A DNA stretch of 64,000 bases, taken from positions 1 to 64,000 of the forward strand of contig CAYRYD010000022.1 in the NCBI GenBank assembly GCA_964428345.1, given 5' to 3'. The notes beneath the pieces are model-generated. The model was not told the origin of the DNA. It searched no databases and saw only the letters and a program-made list of their open reading frames with translations. The position numbers were made by a program, and so were the translations under genes. Positions 35,174 through 43,659 of this stretch are shown piece by piece (the first letter of the stretch is position 1; the number at the start of each line of letters is the position of its first letter). The DNA comes from JABDMH01 sp964428345 (GTDB lineage Bacteria > Bacteroidota > Bacteroidia > Chitinophagales > Saprospiraceae).

Positions 35174-36869
35174 TCAGGGGGTACCCGGTTCTTTCAGATA
35201 AGTACGCCTGATATAATCGACGGCATTATGGACATTGAGAAAGGATTCGCCCGTTTCAATCACTTCTTTCAGCGAAGTTTTCAGGATAAAGTCACGTACA
35301 GGTCCAATGCAACCGGCCAGTGTAAAGGTGATATTTCTTTTTTGCAAATCACGAACAATGTCGATGATGATCTGCATGCCGGTAAAATCAATATCGCTGA
35401 TCGATGACGCATCGAGGATCACGTGTTTCAGCTGTGGTCCTTTTGCTTCAACAGATTGCATTAATTTTTCCTGAAAATAACTGGCATTGGCAAAATATAA
35501 CTGTGCGTCAAAACGGAATATCAGAATTTCCGGCCATTGTTGAGCCTGGGGAAACCGGAGAATATTGCGGTAGTCGGGAGTATCGGGTATCTGGCCAAGG
35601 ATGGCGACATGGGGTTTACTGCTCCGGTAAATGATAAATGCCACCGATAAAATGACCCCAGATAGCACTCCCTGCTGTACCCCCAGGAAGATTGTGAGTA
35701 AAAATGTAGTCATCATGGTGACAAAATCAATTTTATGGTACCGGTACAGACGCCGGATCTCTTTCCAGTCTAGAATGGCACTTACCGCTACTACAATAAT
35801 GGCTGACAGTGCAGCTTTGGGTAAATAATAAAACAACGGGGTGAGAAAAAGTAAAACCAGGGCTATACAGATGGCAGTGACCAGTCCGGAGAGCGTGGTT
35901 TTACCTCCGCTTTCATAATTAAGGGCAGACCGGGAGAAACTTCCGTCGGTGGGAATTGCCTGAAAAAAGGCACCCAACAGCTTCGACAACCCCAGGGCCA
36001 ATAGTTCCTGATTGGGGCTGAGGCGATAGTCCCGTTTTTTGGAGACGATCTGTTTGGCGATTGCCAGAGATTCGACAAAACTGATCAGACTGATGGTCAG
36101 CGCCAGGGGTAATAGCTGAAGGAAGACCTCCCAGGTAATAACAGGGATAACCAACCTGGGCAGTCCTTCTGGAATGGTTCCGACAATGGCGACTCCCTGG
36201 AGGTCGAGACGGAAAGAGTAGGTGATCAGGGTCGAAAAAACCACGACGATCAGAGCACCCGGCAGTCTGGGGTTGATCAGCCTTAATCCCCAATAGATGA
36301 CAATACTGCCGGCACCCATCAGGAAAGGAAAAATCTGCGTCTCATCGAGAGAGGAAAAAAAATGATTCATGACCGAAATGAAGTCCTGCCGTGCCGTTTC
36401 GGGCAATCCGAAAATGCTGACGAGCTGACTGGCGAGAATGATCACCACGGCAGCAGTAATAAAACCGGCAAAGACCGGATTGGAAAGAAAATTGATGAGC
36501 ACCCCCATCCGGGTTATGCCGAGAATAAACTGGATTGCTCCGGCGATCAGGGCAACGACCAGTGCCAGATTGATAAATTCGGGACTGCCTGGTTCAGCCA
36601 TGGAGCTGAGACCGGAGAGCAGGATCAGTGACAGCGACCGGACCGACTGCAAGATGGTGGGACGAACCCGTCAGGGCATACACGATGACCGGTACGATGG
36701 AGGCATAAAGGCCATAGATGGGGGGCACTCCAGCCAGCAGGGCGTAGGCCATTCCCTGAGGCACCAGTAAGACACAGACTGTAATACCAGCCATCAGATC
36801 TTGCCGCAGGGAACTTCTGTCGTAGTCTTTCACCATTTGAAGAAGTGGAGCAAAAAGGTGGAATTTCAT
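35174..36869 (-). pseudogene. SulP-family anion transporter with a one-base frameshift
   Basis: Read from ATG 36869, the first frame gives the SulP N-terminus (LMAGITVCVLLVPQGMAYAL, then SSHHLAVGPVA). At about 36630 the frame breaks; homology goes on in another frame (LSLILLSGLSSMAEPGSPEF) to the C-terminal STAS domain (~35174-35560). One missing base explains it. SulP proteins carry sulfate, bicarbonate or other anions; the STAS domain (HVILDASSISDIDFTGMQII) is intact. Either a real mutation or a sequencing error could be the cause. The gene is convergent with the broken SDR gene, and a TGAT-N4-ATCA box lies ~110 bp upstream of its start. Confidence 0.75.
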
Positions 36870-36978
36870 GGGCCTGGAAACCAAGGGTTCATTGGCTGAA
36901 TGCCGTCAGCGAAGATAAGGATAAACGACAACCCTCAGGGGCGGGAAACGGTCTGGGGTCGTCATCAGGGAAAACCGG

Positions 36979-36990
36979 TGATTTAAATCA
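36979..36990. promoter_or_regulatory. FNR-type box TGATTTAAATCA
   Basis: Perfect TGAT-N4-ATCA palindrome between the divergent sulP gene (start 36869) and the small membrane protein (start 37067). Confidence 0.5.
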
Positions 36991-37066
36991 TCGGTGACCA
37001 TGACGATGATCATCAGGGTGGATAGAGCGCACACTTATTTTTGAGCCATCAATAATCCGCAATACG

Positions 37067-37237
37067 ATGAGAATGTTTGATTTAGGTTTTGACACGATCA
37101 TCCTCCGATTTTACATTATGATGATGATGGTGATCATTGGAGTCTTGACCAAATTCTGGATTTTACCCTTATTGGCGTTACCCTTGTTTCTGACCATCAT
37201 GATGGGTATTTCTTTCAGGAGAAAATCACAGCACTAG
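37067..37237 (+). CDS. Small membrane protein, 56 residues
   Basis: Starts MRMFDLGFDTIILRFYIMMM, has two hydrophobic helices (MMMMVIIGVLTKFWIL and LLALPLFLTIMMGI) and a basic end (FRRKSQH). I recall similar small proteins in other Bacteroidota, but no function is known to me. It is preceded by an FNR-type box at 36979 and followed by a terminator at 37345, which supports a real transcription unit, possibly induced at low oxygen. Confidence 0.55.
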   Translation: MRMFDLGFDTIILRFYIMMMMVIIGVLTKFWILPLLALPLFLTIMMGISFRRKSQH

Positions 37238-37344
37238 AACAGATCTCAGATTGCGAACAGGAAGAAATGGTATCTGATAAAAATGAATAACAGGTACCGG
37301 CAAAAGCAATAGAATTCATTTAATGACTTTTAGATCCCACATTT

Positions 37345-37375
37345 AACCCGGAGTGTTCTACTCCGGGTTTTTTTT
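37345..37375 (+). terminator. Rho-independent terminator
   Basis: Perfect 10-bp stem AACCCGGAGT / ACTCCGGGTT with a 5-base loop, followed by a run of eight T. It ends the small membrane-protein transcript. Confidence 0.85.
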
Positions 37376-37439
37376 GGTTGCGACTGATACTGAGGGTGGT
37401 GTGAGTGTGAGTGTGGGGTGTGGGTTAATCTAACCTATA

Positions 37440-37492
37440 AATCACAACACCATAATACCACAACACCATAATACCACAACACCAAAATACCA
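37440..37492. repeat. Octamer array abutting the REC-Crp stop codon
   Basis: Tandem 8-bp units CCATAATA / CCACAACA. Read on the coding strand of the minus-strand gene that ends at 37496, the units are TGGTATTA/TGGTGTTG and begin within ~6 bases after the stop, the same polarity as arrays after plus-strand stops. A GTGTGA-rich stretch (37400-37425) lies beside it. Confidence 0.8.
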
Positions 37493-37495
37493 GAT

Positions 37496-38548
37496 TTAAT
37501 ATCGAAGATTTTCCAGCGCCTTAACCGATTTAATCACAATGTCGTTTTCTTCGACGGTAATGAGACCTTCGTCCTTGAAATCGGAGATGGTCCGGATGAC
37601 CGTCTCTTTGGCGGTAGCGGCCAGGGCAGCCAGGTCCTCCCGGAGGATGGAAAAGCGGGCCTCGCCATTTTGCTGATACTTGTGAAATAAAACAATCATC
37701 GCCCGGGCAACCTTTTGCCTGACTGAGTCGTAAGCCAGATTAATCAGGTTTTCCTCAGTTTCACTGACCTGGTTGGCCAGCATCTTGATAAATTGAATGC
37801 CAAATTCCCGATTGCCAAATAACAGGAGATTAAAATCGGATTTAGGGATCAGCACTAAAGTTGAATCCTCGATGACCGAGGCGGATTCTTCATAGGTAGA
37901 ATCAGTGATCAGCGGTAAATAACCAAAGAAATCCCCTTCCGAATAAATGTGAGTGATTAATTCCTTGCCAAATTCGTTGGTTTTATAACACTTGACTTTC
38001 CCTTTCGAAATAAAATATAACCAGTTGGCCCGTTGTCCTTCTTCAAATACTTTGGTTTTGCGGGTCAGATTTCGTTCTTCCCGGTTTTCGGACAGTTTGA
38101 TTAAATCGTTGTGGGCTTTGGCCTCATCATAAAATTGATTGAGACCTTCGTGCGAGCGTTCAAAGCTCTTTTTAATTTTTTCACTTTTTCGCAATCGAAT
38201 GTCGATGGCTTCCAGCAGTTCGGTGTCGTCAAAAGGCTTGGTGATGTAGTCATCGGCACCCAGGCCCATCCCTTTCCGGAAATCCGATTGTTCGGTCTTG
38301 GCGGTGAGAAATATGAAAGGGATATCGGCGGTTTTCGGATTCTTGCTGATAATTTTTAAGACACCGAAACCATCCAATTCCGGCATCATGACATCGCACA
38401 GGATCAGATCCGGTGGATGGTCCAGGGCCTGTTCGACCCCGATTTTGCCGTTTTCGGCCGTATCGGTCTCGTGACCAGCCAGTTCCAGTATTTCGGCAAT
38501 GTTTTCTCTGACATCCGCATTGTCTTCGATAATTAGGATTTTAGCCAT
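37496..38548 (-). CDS. Response regulator fused to a Crp/Fnr-type DNA-binding protein
   Basis: 350 residues. Residues 1-120 form a receiver domain (phospho-acceptor D52, T82, K104; acidic EDN at 8-10). After a ~25-residue helical linker a Crp/Fnr cyclic-nucleotide-like beta-roll follows (~150-265; FEEGQRANWLYFISKGKVKC) and then a winged helix (~290-345; REDLAALAATAKETVIRTIS). Phosphorylation at D52 should therefore control DNA binding at FNR-type sites directly. It is 3 bp downstream of the FixL-like kinase gene, its obvious partner. In rhizobia this takes two proteins (FixJ and FixK). The protein lacks the N-terminal Cys set of FNR. Confidence 0.85.
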   Translation of the reverse strand: MAKILIIEDNADVRENIAEILELAGHETDTAENGKIGVEQALDHPPDLILCDVMMPELDGFGVLKIISKNPKTADIPFIFLTAKTEQSDFRKGMGLGADDYITKPFDDTELLEAIDIRLRKSEKIKKSFERSHEGLNQFYDEAKAHNDLIKLSENREERNLTRKTKVFEEGQRANWLYFISKGKVKCYKTNEFGKELITHIYSEGDFFGYLPLITDSTYEESASVIEDSTLVLIPKSDFNLLLFGNREFGIQFIKMLANQVSETEENLINLAYDSVRQKVARAMIVLFHKYQQNGEARFSILREDLAALAATAKETVIRTISDFKDEGLITVEENDIVIKSVKALENLRY

Positions 38549-38551
38549 GCA

Positions 38552-39820
38552 CTATGGATTTAAATAAATGGTAAATATACTTCCTTTACCCACTTCACTG
38601 GTAAAATCGATATCTCCTTGCACCAGTTGCAGGTATTGCTGGACAATGTGGAGACCCAGTCCGGTACCCTTTATATTGAGGGCATTGGTCGCCCGGAAGA
38701 AACGGGAGAAGAGATGTTTCTGTTCCGCCAGGGGGATTCCCATCCCCTGATCCTCAACGGAGATCGCCACATTTCCCGGTTTCTTTCGGGTCCGGCAAAA
38801 GATGGTGGCCCCCGGTTCGGAGTACTTGGAGGCATTGGATATCAGGTTAAACAGGATGTTTTTCAGGATACGGCGGTCGGTAAAGACCATGATCTCTTTA
38901 GGAGTGCATTCATACTGAATGGTCTGTCCGGATTTCAGTTGACCACGCATTTCTTCGCTAACCTCCTGATAGAGCTCTGACATGTCAACTTCTTCTCTTT
39001 TGACTTCAATCCGGTTTTCTTCCAGTTTACTGAGGGAAAGGAAATCATTGAGAATGGCATCGAGGTGCTCTACCGAGTGACGGATCCGGTCGATGTGTTT
39101 TTCCCGGCGTTCCAGATGTTCTTCCAGGCTGTATTTCCGGATTAGTGAAGCCGAGGATAGTATGGTGCTGAGGGGTGTTTTAAATTCATGCGAGGCCATG
39201 GAAAGAAAGCGGCTTTTCAGCTCATTGAGTTCTTTCTCCCGGTCCAGCATTCTGGTGAGTTTCAGCTGATGGTCGCGCAGGTTGGTCTCCATTTTCTTCC
39301 GCCGGTCGATTTCCTGCTCGTATTTGCGGTTAAGATCCAACAGTTTATTGATGACCTCATTCAGTTTTTCGGTACGCTGCTCAATAATCGACTCCAGCTG
39401 TTGATTCAGATTGATCAGATTTTGTTCGGCTTTTTTGATATCGGTGAGGTCGTGAATGATACCGGTAAAGATCACTTCTTCATCGTCCAGTTTTACCTCG
39501 CTAACGGCCAGACGGATAGGGAAGAGCGAACCATCTTTGCGCATGGCTTCCACCTCCCGGCCGATCCCGATGATCTTTGCCTGGCCACCGGTGAGGTAAT
39601 TTTGCATGTATTGATCGTGTTTAGACTGATGTGGTTCGGGCATCAGCATAGAGATATTTTTACCCAGAAGTTCGCCTTCTTCGTAGTGAAACAACCGGGC
39701 AGCGGCTGGGTTCACTGATTCGATAATACCGTGTTTGTCAATCGTAATAACTCCATCGATCACCGTTTCTATCACGGCTGAAAGCCTCCTACCGAGATTG
39801 GATGATTGATCTTTTTTCAC
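38552..39820 (-). CDS. FixL-like heme-PAS sensor histidine kinase
   Basis: 422 residues, no membrane helix. The PAS domain (~12-130) follows FixL closely: MLMPEPHQSKHDQYMQNYL with H68 at the place of the proximal heme ligand, and IIGIGREV with R88 at the place of the arginine that senses bound O2. A coiled coil (~128-200) leads to the dimerisation helix with phospho-acceptor H211 (SMASHEFKTPLST) and an ATPase domain (~320-420, with GMGIPLAEQK and GTGLGLHIVQQYL). It should autophosphorylate when oxygen is low and pass phosphate to the REC-Crp protein encoded next. The promoter is shared with the divergent CBS/Usp operon. Confidence 0.85.
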   Translation of the reverse strand: MKKDQSSNLGRRLSAVIETVIDGVITIDKHGIIESVNPAAARLFHYEEGELLGKNISMLMPEPHQSKHDQYMQNYLTGGQAKIIGIGREVEAMRKDGSLFPIRLAVSEVKLDDEEVIFTGIIHDLTDIKKAEQNLINLNQQLESIIEQRTEKLNEVINKLLDLNRKYEQEIDRRKKMETNLRDHQLKLTRMLDREKELNELKSRFLSMASHEFKTPLSTILSSASLIRKYSLEEHLERREKHIDRIRHSVEHLDAILNDFLSLSKLEENRIEVKREEVDMSELYQEVSEEMRGQLKSGQTIQYECTPKEIMVFTDRRILKNILFNLISNASKYSEPGATIFCRTRKKPGNVAISVEDQGMGIPLAEQKHLFSRFFRATNALNIKGTGLGLHIVQQYLQLVQGDIDFTSEVGKGSIFTIYLNP

Positions 39821-39857
39821 CGTTGAATTTTACCTCAAATGTAAGGATTTTGCCAGA

Positions 39858-39869
39858 TGATCAGGATCA
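39858..39869. promoter_or_regulatory. FNR-type box TGATCAGGATCA in a divergent promoter
   Basis: TGAT-N4-ATCA palindrome (extended ATGATCAGGATCAT) placed 38 bp before the kinase gene and ~86 bp before the CBS/Usp operon. It is identical to the box at 20933 and a good candidate target of the REC-Crp protein, implying feedback control. Confidence 0.6.
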
Positions 39870-39954
39870 TAAACCCTGGTGAGTGAGATCATGCTGACAA
39901 TTTGACCTGAACAAGTAACTTGTGTTGAGTTAGCAAAATCTAAATTTCATTAGA

Positions 39955-40374
39955 ATGACACTGAATTTACTGAGCAAGGTTTCCTCGATCATGACCAGGA
40001 ATCTGATCACTGTCCACCCCAAAGACAGCCTGCTGGATGTCAAGGCCATTTTCGACAATCACCGGATTCACCACATACCTGTAGTCGAGTTCAAGAAACT
40101 GGTGGGCATGATCAGTAAATCGGACCTCCTGCATTATCAGCGTAATTACAGTCAGGTACCCTACAAGGACGTATTTGAGGAAAGCCGTCTGAAAGCATAC
40201 AAAGTGGGTGAGGTAATGACGAAAGGATTAGCTACCTTGTCGCCCGATGATCGCATCGATGTGGCCATCGAGGTTTTCCGGGAAAATATTCTGCACGCCA
40301 TTCCCGTTGTGGAAAATGAAGAATTGGTTGGTCTGATCACCACCCACGACATTATTGAAGCACTGGCAAAATAA
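39955..40374 (+). CDS. Tandem CBS-domain protein
   Basis: 139 residues. CBS 1: SSIMTRNLITVHPKDSLLDV, HHIPVVEFKKLVGMISKSDL; CBS 2: VGEVMTKGLATLSPDDRIDV, HAIPVVENEELVGLITTHDI. It would bind adenosine nucleotides and sense energy state. It is the first gene of a CBS-Usp-Usp-Usp-CBS operon (13 bp to the next ATG) that starts downstream of an FNR-type box, so it is probably induced at low oxygen. Confidence 0.85.
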   Translation: MTLNLLSKVSSIMTRNLITVHPKDSLLDVKAIFDNHRIHHIPVVEFKKLVGMISKSDLLHYQRNYSQVPYKDVFEESRLKAYKVGEVMTKGLATLSPDDRIDVAIEVFRENILHAIPVVENEELVGLITTHDIIEALAK

Positions 40375-40387
40375 TTGAAAAGTGGGG

Positions 40388-41449
40388 ATGATAAGGTTTA
40401 AAGTGTACGGTGTGGATCAGCAGGAAGATCTTAAAGCAATGATCACCGAGTGGATGGAAAAGTCCAGAACACCATTTGATGTGGAAACCATTGCCGATGT
40501 AGATCAATTTATTAGAGAGGGCATCAGCTCGATACCGACGATTGTTATCCAAACGGAGGTCAAACTCGAACAAAGACAATACCGGGACCGGGAAACCTTT
40601 TCAAACGCTATTAAAAAAATAACCTCACAAATGAGTTCGATAGTTACCAATAAGATCATTGTTCCGACAGATTTTTCAAAAACAGCGGAGAATGCAGCCC
40701 GGTACGGAGTTGAGCTTGCCAGATACCTGGGCGGGGGCCTGGAGCTGGTTCATGTGCTGAATCCGGCCACGGATTTAAATACGGGCTATATGATTGACCC
40801 GGGTATAGAGACGGTTAAGCGAAAAAAATTACAGGAATTTTGTGAGAAGCTGGAACAGGAAAGTGGCATTAAGGTAGGATCCCGTTTTATTTTGGGATTT
40901 CCCATCGAGGAACTCACCCGTCTGTCGGCAGAACCTGATGTACTGATGGTCGTCGGAGCTACCGGTGAATCGGATATCCTGGAAAAAGTATTTGGGAGTG
41001 TCGCATCACATGTTGCCCGCAAATCGGCAGCACCAGTACTGATTGTACCGAAAGAAGCCTCTTTTGTGCCATTTAAAGAAGTGGTGTATGCCTCCAACGA
41101 TGCCGGTATGGATTACCGGATTTCTTCCCTGGTTAAGAATTTTATTGCACATTTCGAATGCCGTCTGCACAGTGTACACATTGGCAAAGATGACCAGTAT
41201 CCGGAATGGCAGATGCAGGCCATCTTTGGGGAAAGCAATGGAATTCCGGAGTTTAAAACAAAGCACCTCGACGAAGACGATGTGGTGGAAGCGTTGAATC
41301 ACTATTGTGAAGAAGAGGATGCAGATTTACTTATTCTGACTACTCAACAACGAAATTTCTGGCGGACCATTGTCCATACCAGTATTACCAAAGAGATGGC
41401 CTTGAGGCCACATCTGCCGCTGCTGGTTTTACATGACGAAAAAAAATAA
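40388..41449 (+). CDS. Thioredoxin-like domain fused to two universal stress (Usp) domains
   Basis: About 353 residues from ATG 40388. Residues 1-80 look like a thioredoxin fold without CXXC: the REGISSIPTIVIQ stretch (~43-55) has the cis-Pro loop (SIPT) of that fold, and the redox Cys pair is absent. Usp domain 1 (~88-235) begins IIVPTDFSKTAENAARYGVE and carries the ATP-binding GxxGx9GS motif (GATGESDILEKVFGS). Usp domain 2 (~240-353) is degenerate. It is 3 bp before the next Usp gene. The fusion with a thioredoxin-like part is unusual. Confidence 0.75.
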   Translation: MIRFKVYGVDQQEDLKAMITEWMEKSRTPFDVETIADVDQFIREGISSIPTIVIQTEVKLEQRQYRDRETFSNAIKKITSQMSSIVTNKIIVPTDFSKTAENAARYGVELARYLGGGLELVHVLNPATDLNTGYMIDPGIETVKRKKLQEFCEKLEQESGIKVGSRFILGFPIEELTRLSAEPDVLMVVGATGESDILEKVFGSVASHVARKSAAPVLIVPKEASFVPFKEVVYASNDAGMDYRISSLVKNFIAHFECRLHSVHIGKDDQYPEWQMQAIFGESNGIPEFKTKHLDEDDVVEALNHYCEEEDADLLILTTQQRNFWRTIVHTSITKEMALRPHLPLLVLHDEKK

Positions 41450-41452
41450 CCG

Positions 41453-42289
41453 ATGAAACCCTCCATTCTGGTGCCGGTTGATTTTACCGATAATGCATTC
41501 AATGCGTATCTGTATGCCAACAATCTGGCCTATTTTCTCGATTGCACCTTGCACCTGGTCCATGTGACATCCGGTTCTTTCGATCTGAAGGAAGGCATCG
41601 ATATCCGGGCCGGAGAAGGACACCTTGACGTCATTGAATCCAGGCTGAAAGCATTCAGTCGCTGGCATCCGAATCAGATTGAAGAAAAATTCTATCCGGT
41701 AGAAACGACGGTCGAGGCCCTGGAGGGGAATGCCGTCAAGGAGATCCTGAAGATAGCAAAGCCCGACAGGTTCCGTTTTGTGGTTTGTGGAACCCGTGAC
41801 AAACATACGCTCAAAGACAAGTGGTTGGGTACCGTTTCGTCCGATATTGCCATCCAGGCAGAGGTGCCAGTGATCCTCGTTCCCAACCAGGCTATATTTA
41901 CCAATCTGGATACGATCGTTGTGGGTTGTGATTATCGTTCCAATGACGATTTTGTGCTGGCGCAGATTGCCATACTCAGTGACTGGTTTGAGAGCAACGT
42001 ACATTTTGTGCATGTCCAGCAGACACCGGATGAGAAATTTGTCGTCATCGAGCGCGATATTCTGGAAACACTGGTGGCCTTCCAGAAGAGACCGCTCAAA
42101 GTCGAGATGGCCACTATTCAGGGGATTGATATCGTCAACTCCCTGTTTAACTACGCTTCCAACAAGAAGGCTGATCTGCTCATCATGATCTCAGAAAAGA
42201 GAAGTTTCCTGCAGCACCTGCTTTACACCAGCATGAGCCGGAAAGCGGCGTTAGAGACCCATGTACCAACCATGATCATGCATGTGTGA
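41453..42289 (+). CDS. Tandem universal stress protein
   Basis: 278 residues, two Usp domains (start MKPSILVPVDFTDNAFNAYL; second domain from ~150, TIVVGCDYRSNDDFVLAQIA). The ATP motif of domain 1 is degenerate (GTRDKHTLKDKWLGT lacks the second Gly), so nucleotide binding is uncertain. It lies between two other Usp genes in the same operon and probably forms mixed dimers with them. Cytoplasmic. Confidence 0.8.
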   Translation: MKPSILVPVDFTDNAFNAYLYANNLAYFLDCTLHLVHVTSGSFDLKEGIDIRAGEGHLDVIESRLKAFSRWHPNQIEEKFYPVETTVEALEGNAVKEILKIAKPDRFRFVVCGTRDKHTLKDKWLGTVSSDIAIQAEVPVILVPNQAIFTNLDTIVVGCDYRSNDDFVLAQIAILSDWFESNVHFVHVQQTPDEKFVVIERDILETLVAFQKRPLKVEMATIQGIDIVNSLFNYASNKKADLLIMISEKRSFLQHLLYTSMSRKAALETHVPTMIMHV

Positions 42290-42366
42290 GCCAACCTCCG
42301 GATAAAAAGAACTGATTTTCGTTTTCGACCAATTTTTGAGTATACTTGTGAAAAGCATGAACTACG

Positions 42367-43173
42367 ATGTATAAGATTATTGCACCCACTGATTTCTCTG
42401 AAGTCTCGCAAAATGCAATCCGTTATGGCATTTCCCTCATTCAGGATTATGGAGGCCAGCTGACCCTGGTTAATTATTACTATAGTCCCAACGTCTTCGG
42501 ACATCAGAAATTGATGGATGAGATGGTGAAGGAAGGAGTGGAGGAAGAGATGGAAAAGCTGGTCGAAACCTGCTCTCAGTGGCTTGGTCCGGATCAGAAA
42601 CTTGAAAGCATACTGGTACCCGGGGATACGGCCGACGGATTAAAAGGGCTGGCCAGGAAACATCTGTATGACCTGGTCATCATGGGGTCGCAGGGTTCGG
42701 TCAAAAAAATCAAATCTTTTTTTGGCAGTACCGCAAAATCGGTCATCGAAAAAGTAGAAATACCCACCCTGATTATTCCACCTGACACCCATTATAAGAA
42801 GCTGGAAAACTTTGTACTGGCTGATGACGGCTCTCTGCAGGATAAAAATCTGGAATTTCTGGCCGGTCTGGGTAAGCTATTCAAAGGTCATATGCACATT
42901 TTGCATATCGGCGATGTGAGTGTCAACAAGGAAATGATGGATCATTACACAGAATTCCTGAAGGACTTCAGCTATTCCTTTCACAATGTCGAAGGAAGCG
43001 ATATCATCGAGGGAATAAACCGATTTGCCGAGAGTGTCAATGCTGATATGATCGTCATGACCAAGAGGAGAAAGAATTTTATTCATAAGATTCTGGATGT
43101 CAGTTACACCAACCTGGAATTGTTTAACTCAAAAATCCCTCTGCTTGTCCTTCATGAACATGCCGAATCTTAA
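42367..43173 (+). CDS. Tandem universal stress protein
   Basis: 268 residues, two Usp domains. Domain 1 (MYKIIAPTDFSEVSQNAIRY) has a complete ATP-binding motif GSQGSVKKIKSFFGS (~108-122); domain 2 (from ~145, NFVLADDGSLQDKNLEFLAG) is degenerate. It starts 77 bp after the preceding Usp gene, so a secondary promoter is possible, and ends 11 bp before the last CBS gene. Confidence 0.82.
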   Translation: MYKIIAPTDFSEVSQNAIRYGISLIQDYGGQLTLVNYYYSPNVFGHQKLMDEMVKEGVEEEMEKLVETCSQWLGPDQKLESILVPGDTADGLKGLARKHLYDLVIMGSQGSVKKIKSFFGSTAKSVIEKVEIPTLIIPPDTHYKKLENFVLADDGSLQDKNLEFLAGLGKLFKGHMHILHIGDVSVNKEMMDHYTEFLKDFSYSFHNVEGSDIIEGINRFAESVNADMIVMTKRRKNFIHKILDVSYTNLELFNSKIPLLVLHEHAES

Positions 43174-43184
43174 ACAAAGGGACT

Positions 43185-43637
43185 ATGAATATACGATCCA
43201 TTATGACCGATCAGGTCATTTCGGTCAAAGAGAATACCAGTCTCCTGGAAGTTCAGGATATTTTTTCTACCCACGATTTTCACCATATTCCGGTTGTTGA
43301 CCTCGACGGTAAGGTGGCGGGCATCATCAGCCGGCTTGATTACCATCTGATCCTTGATCACTTTACCATTTTCCGGGTCGACAAGGCCAGACGTACCAAT
43401 GAACATTTCCTGGGCGCTCTGATCGCCAGTGACGTGATGTCAAAGAATGTGGCAGTGATCAGCCCGGACAGTCCGGTGGAAGAAGCCAACAGAATTTTTC
43501 TGGAAAATCTGATGCATGCACTTCCCGTCGTGGAAAACGGTCAGTTAGTTGGGATTGTTACCACCCATAATTTACTGAGTTATTATTCCGGTATGATTGC
43601 CGGACAGAAGATGCTCAAAAAATCCGGAGAGCAATAA
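43185..43637 (+). CDS. Tandem CBS-domain protein
   Basis: 150 residues. CBS 1: IRSIMTDQVISVKENTSLLE and HHIPVVDLDGKVAGIISRLD; CBS 2: ASDVMSKNVAVISPDSPVEE and HALPVVENGQLVGIVTTHNL. It closes the operon and resembles the first CBS gene of it, so the operon is framed by two nucleotide-sensing proteins. Confidence 0.85.
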   Translation: MNIRSIMTDQVISVKENTSLLEVQDIFSTHDFHHIPVVDLDGKVAGIISRLDYHLILDHFTIFRVDKARRTNEHFLGALIASDVMSKNVAVISPDSPVEEANRIFLENLMHALPVVENGQLVGIVTTHNLLSYYSGMIAGQKMLKKSGEQ

Positions 43638-43659
43638 CAATGTGTTTTTCCGCGGATTT

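Larger units (their letters stand above)
36870..37495. other. Intergenic region between sulP and the REC-Crp gene
   Basis: Contains an FNR-type box, a CATGACGATGATCATCAGG word (36999-37017), a 56-residue membrane-protein frame, a strong terminator and an octamer array; each is listed separately. Confidence 0.6.

Noticed and set aside
36594..36884. A separate 96-residue membrane protein
   Set aside because: It is the N-terminal part of the frameshifted SulP transporter.
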